From assembly GCF_050589705.1 (NCBI RefSeq), contig NZ_JBNGOT010000003.1, positions 393,410 through 457,409 of the forward strand: a stretch of DNA of 64,000 nt. Reading direction: 5' to 3'. The position numbers and the translations under genes were made by a program. Position 1 is the stretch's first letter. Every line of letters starts with the position of its first letter. This document shows positions 26,131 through 34,703 of the stretch, piece by piece. The DNA is from Sunxiuqinia rutila. GTDB lineage: Bacteria > Bacteroidota > Bacteroidia > Bacteroidales > Prolixibacteraceae. Under the pieces are notes generated by a model. The model searched no databases. It saw only the letters and a program-made list of their open reading frames with translations, and was not told the DNA's origin.

Positions 26131-27261
26131 TTAAGCATTGATCATCATTGGCATCAAGAGCATCAATACATCCTCTTCATCAAACTCTTTTTCGGCTGGC
26201 AACAATAAGCCGGCCCGTGTTGGATCGGATAGCTCCACTTTAACATCAGCCGATGAAAGGTTCGCTAAGATTTCCAACAGAAAAGTAGATTTAAAACCAA
26301 TTTCAATTTCATCACCTTCATACTGACATTTCAAACGCTCAACAGCCGAAATCGAGAAGTCGATATCCTGCGCTGAAACGACCAGTTGGTTATCATCAAT
26401 ATGTAGTTTTACCAGATTACTGGCTTGATTGGCAAAAACAGAAACGCGCTTAACCGTATTAAACAACTCCAAACGATCCACAATCATTTTATTGACGTTG
26501 TTGTTCGGAATTACCGAGTTGTAGCTGGGGTAGTTTCCTTCTACCAAGCGGCAAATCAGCTTGTAGTTGCTCAGGGTAAAGAAGGCGTTTTTATCATCAA
26601 ACTGCAGTTTTACATCAAATTCTTCTTTCGGCAGCAGGTTTTTCAACAAAGCAGCCGGTTTTTTAGGAAGAATAAAAGACGACTCCACTTCAGCCTTGGC
26701 ATCGCTGCGCTTGTAACGCACCAGTTTATGGGCATCGGAAGCAACAAAAGTCAGATCATCATTTCCCAGTTCAACAAAAATTCCGTTCATCACCGGACGA
26801 AGCTCATCATCGGCGGTGGCAAACAAGGTTTTCGAAATTCCATTCAACAAAACATCGTGATTGACTTCGATGGTTGCCATCGCTTCTTCCTTCAATGCCG
26901 GAAGCTCCGGAAAATCCTCTCCGTTTTGCCCAACGATACTGAACTTTCCATTCTCGGAGTAAATATCAATGGCCGATGTATCTCCATTAATCTGGAACGT
27001 CAATGGCTGCTCCGGAAATTCCTTCAAGGTATCATTCAGCAGTTTGGCCGGAATAGCAACATCACCATTGCCTTCCGTATTGTCCAAATCAAGGCTGGTA
27101 ATTAAAGTTGACTCTAAATCCGAAGCAGTAATCGTTAACCGATTATCTTCCAGTTGAAACAAATAATTATCCAGGATGGGTAATGTATTTTTCGAGCTAA
27201 TCACCTTACTGATTGCATTCAGATGACTTAGTAATTCGGTACTGGAAACAACAAATTTCAT
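26131..27261 (-). CDS. dnaN: DNA polymerase III beta subunit (sliding clamp)
   Basis: A 376-residue protein with the three tandem clamp domains of DnaN. Recognisable parts are the start MKFVVSSTELLSHLNAISKV, the mid-domain DELRPVMNGIFVEL and SDAHKLVRYKR, and the C-terminus ending LLMPMMINA. It forms the ring that tethers the replicative polymerase to DNA. No dnaA or recF lies next to it, so this is not the usual dnaA-dnaN origin arrangement, as is common in Bacteroidota. About 220 bases separate it from the next gene. Confidence 0.98.
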   Translation of the reverse strand: MKFVVSSTELLSHLNAISKVISSKNTLPILDNYLFQLEDNRLTITASDLESTLITSLDLDNTEGNGDVAIPAKLLNDTLKEFPEQPLTFQINGDTSAIDIYSENGKFSIVGQNGEDFPELPALKEEAMATIEVNHDVLLNGISKTLFATADDELRPVMNGIFVELGNDDLTFVASDAHKLVRYKRSDAKAEVESSFILPKKPAALLKNLLPKEEFDVKLQFDDKNAFFTLSNYKLICRLVEGNYPSYNSVIPNNNVNKMIVDRLELFNTVKRVSVFANQASNLVKLHIDDNQLVVSAQDIDFSISAVERLKCQYEGDEIEIGFKSTFLLEILANLSSADVKVELSDPTRAGLLLPAEKEFDEEDVLMLLMPMMINA

Positions 27262-27484
27262 TCGTTTATCTTTTTTTATATTTTTCGATGGTAACTCTCT
27301 GAAAATAGCGCCGTTTAATCATCCTTGCGGAATAATAGTTGTCCGGCTATTTCCTTGATCTCTGTTTTATTCTTTTGGTCTTTTTACCGTGCCTTTACAG
27401 AACGATTTTTTAGCACAATCATACGAATATACAAACTTTGCCTTTTCTAACCTATGCTTTCATGCCAGATTTTATACAAAGTAA

Positions 27485-29899
27485 TTAACCACTATATTTT
27501 CGACGTCGGATTACACTGAATATCAAGCCAAGTACAGAAATCAGGGCCAAAGGGATGAGCACATTGAACAGCTGCCAGAATAAGCGTTGCTCACGAATTT
27601 TAACTTTATCCAGCAAGCGAATTTGAAACGCCTGCGACCGCAAAGACATCAATCCTGTTTTGTCGCACAAATAACTGATGGCATGAACCAGAAATTCCTT
27701 ATTTCCGAAAGTCTGCTGCGAATAACGGTCATAGCCCAAAGGCAGAATCTGAACCTGGCCGTTTCGCCTGGAAACCTGATTCGCAATCAGACTGCCATCC
27801 GCTATAACAATCATGCGTGCAGGCTTCGACCGATCCATCACCTCAATTTTCTGGGTATTGAAGTCAGTCAACATCCGGTTTTGAAACACCGAAGGGAATT
27901 GTCCTTCCAGCAAGACACCAGTCATCAGGTACTTTTCGTTAAACATGCTTTGGCTTGGGGGCTGGTTGATGCTTTGTAAACTGACCTCCAAGGGAGTCTG
28001 AATTTTCCGGGAATAGTTGGACGTATGCAAAACAACAGATTTCCGGATGGCCGGATCTTTTCCAACCGTGTCAATGGTACTCACAAATTCGGCCTTCAGC
28101 TGATTCAGGTTGCGGCTTAACACGTGCGCCTGCGAGGGTTTTAACAACGGAGAATAATACCAGGGAGCTGGTGTATATTTGGGGGGACTTCCCACGGGAG
28201 CAGTATTCACCGGAATCATCAGGCATTCCACATCCTGCACCAGGTTTGGATTAACCCGAACGCCATAGCGAAACAGCTGATCATTCAAATTTAAATCGCG
28301 CGAAAAAGCCAGGGTGGTCTCTCCCCTGCTCAGGCTATCAAGACTCACGCGCACCGGATCAATCAGCCAAAGCAGGTTACCGCCACGCATCAGGTATTGA
28401 TCAATGTAAAACTTATCCTGTTCCGAAAAAGCTTGCTTAGGATCAGCAATTACCAACACATCGGGTAAGCTTTCGGCCTGAAACAGAGCTTCGGCACGCA
28501 AGTCGGTTACGTGAAAGTTCTCAGTCAGCGTTTGCCGCATATCACGGGTTTCCGGCTCTGTTAGTTCATCTTGTCCTTGCAGAAAAGCAACTGTGGGCTT
28601 GTTGTCCGTCAGTAAAACGTTAAACGCCCGCATCAGCTCATATTCCAAGGTTTCAACCGACTGGTTCAAATTTGTTTCCGACGACAAGGACGGATTGTTT
28701 TTCAGCAGGTTAATCCCAATATCATAATCCTTATACTTAATGACTGCCCCCGGAAAAATCAATTTCGTAACCGTCCCTTCATCACGCTGCAAGCGCAAAT
28801 CCGTTGGACGAAGCCCCAGACTCACCAAGCGATCAAACAACTTGTTTTGTTCTTCGGTAGTACTGACCAGCTTATACGGATCGAGCAATTCATAATGAAC
28901 CCGATAATCCGCATAGGCATTAATATCCTGTATTTTTTCCACCAAGGCTTGCTGCAGTTTGCGAAAGCCCGGAGGCAATTCACCATCCAGAAAAATATCC
29001 ACTTTGATGGGAGCGTCAAGTTGCTGAATCAATTGTTTTGAAACCGGAGACAAGCTGTAGCGTTTTTCAGAAGTCAGATCAAGCCGAAAAAACCAGGATC
29101 CCGCCACCAGGTTCAAAACAAGCAATCCGCCCATAAGTATCGCCAGCTTTTTCAGTTGCTGATTCCTGTTTTTCTGTTTTTGCTGAAGTAAAAGACTGGT
29201 GACCACCAAAAAGAAAAAACTAAGGGAAAGAAAATAGATCAAATCCCGGGAATCCACCACGCCCCGGCTAACCGACAGATAATGTTCATTGATTCCAAGT
29301 TGAATCAGCATTTCACGAATATTCGGCGAAAAATTCAAACCGGCAGCCAGCTCAAATCCCTGGTAAGTCAAAAAAGAAACAAATAACGCCAGCACAAAAG
29401 CCAGCAACGGGTTGTCAGTCGTGGCCGACGCAGCCAAACCAATAGCCACATAACCTGCAGCCAGACAAAATAAACCTATAAACGACCCCCACGATGCACC
29501 GGCATCCCAATTTCCGGCGGGGTTACCCAGCTGGTAAACAGTGCAAAAATAAACCAAGGTTGGCAGTAAACACAAAAGCACAAGCACCAGTCCGGCCAGG
29601 TATTTGGCCCAAACCAACTGCAACAAAGAAATGGGACGAGTTACCAAAATTTCAAGGGTGCCCGACCGTTTTTCTTCGGCCAGTAAACGCATGGTTAAAG
29701 CCGGAACCAGGAACAAAAAAATCCAAGGGGCCAGCGAAAAATATCCATCCAAAGTGGCATACCCATTATCCAGCAGGTTGTAATTACCGGGAAAGACCCA
29801 CAAAAACAAGCCATTGGCAATTAAAAAAACAAAGGCAACTAAATAGCCTGTGAGAGAACCGAAAAATGTGGTGATTTCCTTTCGAAATAAACTATACAT
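27485..29899 (-). CDS. gldFG: Fused GldF-GldG type ABC transporter protein
   Basis: An 804-residue membrane protein. Residues about 1-235 are an ABC-2 type permease with six membrane segments, matching GldF (start MYSLFRKEITTFFGSLTGYLVAFVF, motif EEKRSGTLEILVTRP). After a short basic linker (QKQKNRNQQLKK) comes a GldG-type part: one membrane segment, ERYSLSPVSKQLIQQLDAPIKV, a large periplasmic ABC-transporter auxiliary domain (ALIADPKQ-like VLVIADPKQAFSEQDKFYIDQYLMRGGNLLWLIDPV), and a C-terminal membrane anchor. In gliding Flavobacteriia these are two genes working with the ATPase GldA. GldA is not nearby. The fusion joins both proteins without a break, so it is not a frameshift artefact. A role in gliding is not implied; many non-gliding relatives have it. 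Confidence 0.9.
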   Translation of the reverse strand: MYSLFRKEITTFFGSLTGYLVAFVFLIANGLFLWVFPGNYNLLDNGYATLDGYFSLAPWIFLFLVPALTMRLLAEEKRSGTLEILVTRPISLLQLVWAKYLAGLVLVLLCLLPTLVYFCTVYQLGNPAGNWDAGASWGSFIGLFCLAAGYVAIGLAASATTDNPLLAFVLALFVSFLTYQGFELAAGLNFSPNIREMLIQLGINEHYLSVSRGVVDSRDLIYFLSLSFFFLVVTSLLLQQKQKNRNQQLKKLAILMGGLLVLNLVAGSWFFRLDLTSEKRYSLSPVSKQLIQQLDAPIKVDIFLDGELPPGFRKLQQALVEKIQDINAYADYRVHYELLDPYKLVSTTEEQNKLFDRLVSLGLRPTDLRLQRDEGTVTKLIFPGAVIKYKDYDIGINLLKNNPSLSSETNLNQSVETLEYELMRAFNVLLTDNKPTVAFLQGQDELTEPETRDMRQTLTENFHVTDLRAEALFQAESLPDVLVIADPKQAFSEQDKFYIDQYLMRGGNLLWLIDPVRVSLDSLSRGETTLAFSRDLNLNDQLFRYGVRVNPNLVQDVECLMIPVNTAPVGSPPKYTPAPWYYSPLLKPSQAHVLSRNLNQLKAEFVSTIDTVGKDPAIRKSVVLHTSNYSRKIQTPLEVSLQSINQPPSQSMFNEKYLMTGVLLEGQFPSVFQNRMLTDFNTQKIEVMDRSKPARMIVIADGSLIANQVSRRNGQVQILPLGYDRYSQQTFGNKEFLVHAISYLCDKTGLMSLRSQAFQIRLLDKVKIREQRLFWQLFNVLIPLALISVLGLIFSVIRRRKYSG

Positions 29900-29938
29900 G
29901 TATGCTTTCGTTTTTTACTCAAACGAAGATAAAAAAGA

Positions 29939-31072
29939 TTAGCTGATTTTGTTTAACTTCTGGATCATCATCGCAGCGGCGCGTTGCGATGCTCCCGGCT
30001 GCCCCAGGTGTTGATGCAACTCATCATAACTCCTCTGTACTTGGCGCTGGTAATCCTCATCAGTCAATAAACGCTCCACTTCTGCGCGGATATTTTTCAC
30101 CGAACATTGATGTTGCAAAAGTTCCTTAACGGCCATCCGCCTCAAGATTAAATTAACCAGCGACACCCAGGTTATTTTCACCAAATACTTTCCAAGCCAG
30201 TAAAAAAGTGCACCGCCATCCATCCGGTAGAGCACAACTTGTGGGCAACGCAAAATACCGGCTTCCAAAGAAACAGTACCGGAGGCCAGAACCGCAACCT
30301 TTGCCTGCTGCATAATTTCGTACGATTGGTTATACAGTAAGCAGGCTTCCGGGTAACCGGCCAACAATTCATCGTAAATAGAGCGGTCGATGTTGGGGGC
30401 AGCGGAAACTACCAGCTGGCAATGGGTAAAAGCAGAAGCAGCTTCAAGCATACGAGGCAACAAGGACTTAATTTCCTGTAAGCGGCTCCCGGGCAAAAGC
30501 GCCAAAACAGGCTTCCCACTCAAATCATGCTTCTTGACAAAGGTTTCAAAGTCAGCTTTAGAAGGCTTACTCATCACCTCATCCAAAACCGGATTGCCAA
30601 CATAATTCACCTCATAGCCTAAGCCCTTGTAAAAATCAGTTTCAAACGGAAGAATGGTAAACATCTCGTCAACAAAGGCCTTGATCTTTTTGATCCGGTG
30701 TTTCTTCCAAATCCAAATTTTAGGTGAAATGTAATAAAATACACGAATACCATGCTTTTTCGCAAACTCAGCCATGCGCAGATTAAAGCCCGGATAGTCT
30801 ACCAAAACCAGCACATCCGGCTGAAAGTTTAGCAAATCTTCTTCGCAGGTTTTAAAGTTCTTTTGAATGGTGCGCAGGTTCATCAAAACCGGTAAAAAAC
30901 CCATAAAAGCCATTTCGCGGTAATGTCGCGTCAGCTGCATTCCGGCACGTTCCATCCGTTCACCGCCAAATCCCCTCAACCGGGCATCAGCGTCTTGTTT
31001 TACAATTTCTGCAATCAGGTTGGAAGCATGCAAATCACCGGAAGCTTCGCCAGCTATAAAATAGTATTTCAT
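29939..31072 (-). CDS. lpxB: Lipid-A-disaccharide synthase
   Basis: A 377-residue GT19 glycosyltransferase that joins UDP-2,3-diacylglucosamine and lipid X into the lipid A disaccharide at the inner membrane. It has the family start KYYFIAGEASGDLHASNLI, the segments LVDYPGFNLRMAEFAKKHG, YYISPKIWIWKKHRI, LLPGSRLQEI, and the C-terminal ASGTVSLEAG. It is the last gene of a tight minus-strand set: surE, small membrane protein, lpxB, with gaps of only 1-3 bases, so all three should be on one mRNA. Confidence 0.97.
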   Translation of the reverse strand: MKYYFIAGEASGDLHASNLIAEIVKQDADARLRGFGGERMERAGMQLTRHYREMAFMGFLPVLMNLRTIQKNFKTCEEDLLNFQPDVLVLVDYPGFNLRMAEFAKKHGIRVFYYISPKIWIWKKHRIKKIKAFVDEMFTILPFETDFYKGLGYEVNYVGNPVLDEVMSKPSKADFETFVKKHDLSGKPVLALLPGSRLQEIKSLLPRMLEAASAFTHCQLVVSAAPNIDRSIYDELLAGYPEACLLYNQSYEIMQQAKVAVLASGTVSLEAGILRCPQVVLYRMDGGALFYWLGKYLVKITWVSLVNLILRRMAVKELLQHQCSVKNIRAEVERLLTDEDYQRQVQRSYDELHQHLGQPGASQRAAAMMIQKLNKIS

Positions 31073-31075
31073 AAA

Positions 31076-31375
31076 TTAAAGGGCTTTCGAAACAATAACG
31101 AAAAAAGCATATAAAAAGGTGGCTAACAAAACTCCCCGTGCGGCCAGGTCATATTTTCGTTTAATCAGCAACAAAAAAAGCAACAGGTTAGGCAGCACAC
31201 AAAGGGTAAGCAACTTGACCAACATGTTAAAACGCCACAAATTCTGAACGTATTCAGCAAAACGAACTTCATTGTAGCGCGCCAAATACATCACCAAAAA
31301 CATGATGAGTGGCAGCAACAAGCCCGGCCAAAAGCCAAACTTCAACTTATTGATATTGGGTCCGATTCCTGCCAT
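31076..31375 (-). CDS. Small three-helix membrane protein between surE and lpxB
   Basis: A 99-residue protein with three hydrophobic segments (about residues 13-31, 52-69 and 78-96) separated by short basic loops (RYNEVRFAEY; KRKYDLAAR). I cannot assign a family. Its start is 1 base after the surE stop and its stop 3 bases before lpxB, so it is certainly expressed with them. This implies an inner-membrane role tied to envelope or lipid A synthesis, but the function is unknown. Confidence 0.85.
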   Translation of the reverse strand: MAGIGPNINKLKFGFWPGLLLPLIMFLVMYLARYNEVRFAEYVQNLWRFNMLVKLLTLCVLPNLLLFLLLIKRKYDLAARGVLLATFLYAFFVIVSKAL

Positions 31376-31376
31376 C

Positions 31377-32147
31377 TTAAAACTTCCAGGTTCTCATTTG
31401 CTCATAGGTTGTCCGACAAGTCATATCGACATTCACCGGAACAATCGACACAAACTGGTTGTCCAACGCATGCATATCTGTGCCTTCCTGGTCGGGTTCA
31501 AAATTTTTAAAATAACCAGCCAGCCAATAGTATTCCCGCTGATGTGGATCCGTGCGTTTTTCCAATTCTTCCACCCACTTTCCGGCAGCTTGGCGGCACA
31601 CTTTAATGCCTTCAATATTGCCTTTCGGAATGTTCACATTGAGGCTGACAAAGGGCGGCAAGCCTTTTTCGAAAACCGACTGAAAAACCCGGGCCACCCA
31701 CATTTTGGCTTTTGAAAAATCGGCATCCGGCGCATAATCGCACAAAGAGAAGCCGATGGAGGGCACTCCATGCAAACAGCCTTCAATGGCTGCTCCCATC
31801 GTTCCGGAGTAGACTACACTGATGGATGAATTAGCGCCATGATTAATGCCGGAAATCACAAAGTCCGGAAGCCGTTCCACCAAATGATTAAAGCCCAGTT
31901 TTACACAATCAACCGGGGTGCCACTGCACTTGTAGGCAATGTATCCCTCTTCCTCCTCCACCTTGGTGGCTCGTAAAGGCTTATCCACAGAAATGGCATT
32001 CGACATACCCGACATGGCCATTTCCGGTGCAACAACTATCACATCTCCAAAAAGACGCATTACCTCAGACAATTCTTTCAAACCTTTCGCCTGAATTCCA
32101 TCATCATTGGTAATAAATATTAGCGGACGCTGTTTCATTTTTTCCAT
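31377..32147 (-). CDS. surE: 5'-nucleotidase SurE
   Basis: A 256-residue nucleoside-5'-monophosphate phosphatase. The metal-binding start IFITNDDGIQAKGL (two Asp), MSGMSNAISVDKPL, and SGINHGANSSISVVYSGTMGAA are the SurE signatures. It dephosphorylates nucleotides and is linked to stationary-phase survival in other bacteria. It heads the surE/membrane-protein/lpxB operon. A TATCTTTG -7 type element lies just before it. A second in-frame ATG at residue 4 is an alternative start. Confidence 0.97.
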   Translation of the reverse strand: MEKMKQRPLIFITNDDGIQAKGLKELSEVMRLFGDVIVVAPEMAMSGMSNAISVDKPLRATKVEEEEGYIAYKCSGTPVDCVKLGFNHLVERLPDFVISGINHGANSSISVVYSGTMGAAIEGCLHGVPSIGFSLCDYAPDADFSKAKMWVARVFQSVFEKGLPPFVSLNVNIPKGNIEGIKVCRQAAGKWVEELEKRTDPHQREYYWLAGYFKNFEPDQEGTDMHALDNQFVSIVPVNVDMTCRTTYEQMRTWKF

Positions 32148-32162
32148 TTTTTATGCGAACCA

Positions 32163-32170
32163 CAAAGATA
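32163..32170 (-). promoter_or_regulatory. Candidate -7 element for the surE-lpxB operon
   Basis: On the minus strand TATCTTTG matches TAnnTTTG, 15 bases before the surE ATG, implying a very short leader. No -33 TTTG at the usual spacing was found. Confidence 0.35.
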
Positions 32171-32271
32171 ATCTTATCCCCTTGAATGGCTAAAAAATTC
32201 AAACCCTATTTTCGCCCGAAATAAACCAACTGACCAACAGACTCGTTAAACAAGTACTAAAACGTCAGATT

Positions 32272-32655
32272 ATGGAAAAACTAAAAGATGCCGTTGTATG
32301 GGCCGAAATACCCGTCCTGAATTTTGACCGGGCCAAAGCCTTCTACTCCAAAATTTATGATTATGACATGTACGAACAAATGATGGGCCACCACCGCATG
32401 GGCTTTCTGCCAATGGATCCGGACGCCCGCGGAGTTGGCGGAGCCATTGTTCAGGGGCAAGGCTATACACCAAGCGCATTGGGATCCAAAGTTTACCTGA
32501 ACGCTGGCAATGACCTTAGCCTGGTGCTTAACCGGGTAAGCCTGGCCGGAGGGAAAGTCATTCAGCCCAAAACAAAAATTACAGATGAAATTGGCTATTA
32601 TGCCGTATTTGAAGACACCGAAGGCAACCATGTCTGCCTGCATTCCATGAACTAA
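32272..32655 (+). CDS. VOC-family (glyoxalase-like) protein
   Basis: A 127-residue single-domain protein with the paired beta-alpha-beta-beta-beta modules of the vicinal oxygen chelate fold: AEIPVLNFDRAKAFYSKIY at the start, and KITDEIGYYAVFEDTEGNHVCLHS at the end, where Glu and His positions resemble metal-ligand sites. VOC proteins include lactoylglutathione lyase, dioxygenases and resistance proteins; this short group is usually of unknown substrate. It stands alone, divergent from surE and followed by a long gene-free stretch. A link to the thiol-synthesis genes further on is only a guess. Confidence 0.85.
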   Translation: MEKLKDAVVWAEIPVLNFDRAKAFYSKIYDYDMYEQMMGHHRMGFLPMDPDARGVGGAIVQGQGYTPSALGSKVYLNAGNDLSLVLNRVSLAGGKVIQPKTKITDEIGYYAVFEDTEGNHVCLHSMN

Positions 32656-33225
32656 ACGCAACCCGCAGCAGCTAATTTAAATCTCTGAGCAGCGATGTGG
32701 TCCATCGGATCAATCATACGTCAATTCTTTAGAATGCCTGTCACTAATTAACCTCTAAATGAAAAAACGTGTGAAAGTCCTTGAAAAAAGTGACTAATAA
32801 TAAACACAGATTCATATAGCAAGATGAATTTTGAAGCGTTCAAACTTTGTCTTGCTTTTCTTTCGAATGCATACTCCAACAAATAGTTTTTTCTTATCGG
32901 GGCAAGTTTAATGCTTCTTTCTCGAATTCATCCAACGCTCGTTTTTTCGGCCCCCTAGCGCTTATCCAACATCAAAAACATGAAATTAAGTTCATTATTA
33001 AACAAAACAAAAGCCCAGCGACCAAACAAAAAAAAGAGCATGCTAAGTTCTTTAAGACACTGACAACAAACAACGTAACTCACAAAAAGATTTATTTGAA
33101 CAATTTATAAAAACATAAAAATTTTCGATTAATTTTATCTATTTGTAAATTCGCAATTCAAATTAATTGACTAGATTTACTTTCACTGAAAAGTAAACAA
33201 TCAAACTAAAGTAACACCTAACGAC
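32656..33225. other. Long AT-rich intergenic region before the ROK regulator
   Basis: 570 bases with no supported gene. An 87-codon open frame at 32847-33110 has no signal peptide, no recognisable motif and a composition typical of chance frames. The last 120 bases before 33226 are very AT-rich and probably hold the promoter of the ROK gene. Confidence 0.45.
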
Positions 33226-34464
33226 ATGGTTCTGCGAAAGAAAGAAGATACGGACAATATGCAAATAAGCGAGTTGAAACACTACAAACTGCGCATGCAG
33301 ATTATTCGTTATCTCTATAAAAAATCGCCGCAGCCAGCTTCTTACCTCAGTAAGAAAACCCATGTTAGTTTACCAACCGTTCGAGCTGTCTTGGATGAGC
33401 TGATTACTGAAAAAATTATATGTATTACGGGAATAGGCCCTTCCAAAGGAGGACGCCGCCCAATACTCTACAGTCTTTTATCTGAGGCTTATTACATTAT
33501 GGCCGTAGAGGTTGGGCACCATAGAGCCAAGGCATCACTTTTCAATTGTCACAACAAAGAGGTAACAGAAATCCATGAGTACACCACCAATATTGATGAT
33601 CCACATTTTTTAGAACATACTAAAGCTGTTTTCGATCAACTGCTGGTTCAATCGGGGTTAAAACGAAGCCAGATTGTTGCTCTAGGAGTAAGTATGCCTG
33701 GCTTAATCGACTCGGTGAATGGCATTAACAAAACCATTAAGGATCCAAAGGCACAAGCAGTAAAAGCCAGACTCTCGAAGCATTTTAACATCCCTATCTA
33801 TATTGAAAATGACGCCCGGATGCAGGCCTTAGGTGAATCCGTTTTCGGAAAAGCCCAAAAAACCAAAAACACACTTGTTCTGAACTGGCATTGGGGACTG
33901 GGGCTGGGCATGATTCTGGACGGACAAATTTACCAAGGGGCTAATGGTTCTGCTGGCGAATTCAGCCACCTTCGGATAATACCGCAAGGAAAGCTTTGCA
34001 CCTGCGGGAAACAAGGATGCCTGCAAACCATCGCTTCCACACAAACGCTGCTGGACATGGCCAAGGCCGAAATAGCAAAAAAAACGCCCTCGCAACTAAC
34101 CAGTAGTTACGCCAGCAAACCGGAAGAACTGGATGTAACCGCCATTACAAACTATGCTAAAAGAGGAGATGAGCTTTCCATCTCGCTCCTGCATCAATTG
34201 AGTTCCAATCTGGCATGGGGGCTTTCCATCCTCATCGAGCTTTATAACCCGGAATTGATTGTTTTAAACGGCCCCGTTACCCAAGCCGGAAAATACATTC
34301 TAATTCCCATTCAACAAGCGTTAAATCAATACTGTCTGGATAACATTATTGAGGATATTCGAATTGAGATCTCCGAACTTGGAGAACATTCCGGACTCAA
34401 AGGAGTGGCAGTCATGGTGTTTCAAAAATTATTCCGCGACAAATCAACAGACTCGCATTATTAA
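33226..34464 (+). CDS. ROK-family transcriptional regulator (NagC/XylR type)
   Basis: A 412-residue protein. The N-terminal winged helix-turn-helix (about residues 20-85) includes ASYLSKKTHVSLPTVRAVLDEL and GRRPILYSL. The C-terminal ROK domain includes GVSMPGLID, IENDARMQALGE, GANGSAGEFSHLR, and the zinc motif CTCGKQGC. ROK regulators sense a sugar or sugar phosphate and repress transport and catabolic genes. No sugar genes follow; the next genes on the strand are the ATP-grasp/glutamate-cysteine ligase set 240 bases on, with their own apparent promoter. The regulator may act on them, on a distant regulon, or on itself. The start could also be the ATG at residue 12 (33259). Confidence 0.92.
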   Translation: MVLRKKEDTDNMQISELKHYKLRMQIIRYLYKKSPQPASYLSKKTHVSLPTVRAVLDELITEKIICITGIGPSKGGRRPILYSLLSEAYYIMAVEVGHHRAKASLFNCHNKEVTEIHEYTTNIDDPHFLEHTKAVFDQLLVQSGLKRSQIVALGVSMPGLIDSVNGINKTIKDPKAQAVKARLSKHFNIPIYIENDARMQALGESVFGKAQKTKNTLVLNWHWGLGLGMILDGQIYQGANGSAGEFSHLRIIPQGKLCTCGKQGCLQTIASTQTLLDMAKAEIAKKTPSQLTSSYASKPEELDVTAITNYAKRGDELSISLLHQLSSNLAWGLSILIELYNPELIVLNGPVTQAGKYILIPIQQALNQYCLDNIIEDIRIEISELGEHSGLKGVAVMVFQKLFRDKSTDSHY

Positions 34465-34667
34465 TGCCTAATTACTTCCCGCTAATTTTCCACAATTTTA
34501 CGATTCTAGTTTCGCTTAACAGAAACAGGCTCAACGCCTCTGCGCGACAATAGAAACCAGCGATAACTTCTTTTAACGACACTTTATTAGCAAAGTGTGA
34601 ACTTAGATTTTAGGTGCTTGTTTTCATATTCAATTACCTGACAAAACTTATTTCAATAGTTTATTTC

Positions 34668-34675
34668 TAATTTTG
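34668..34675 (+). promoter_or_regulatory. Candidate promoter -7 element for the gsh/ABC cassette
   Basis: TAATTTTG matches TAnnTTTG. Transcription would begin near 34682, which rules out the GTG at 34677 as the start and leaves the ATG at 34704 with its AGGAG site. No clear -33 TTTG was found. Confidence 0.45.
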
Positions 34676-34703
34676 AGTGTTAGAAACACAGGAGACATAC
34701 GAG

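Noticed and set aside
32847..33110. 87-codon open frame in the 570-base gap before the ROK gene
   Set aside because: No signal peptide, motif or ribosome binding site; Lys/Asn/His-rich composition is what AT-rich noncoding DNA gives.
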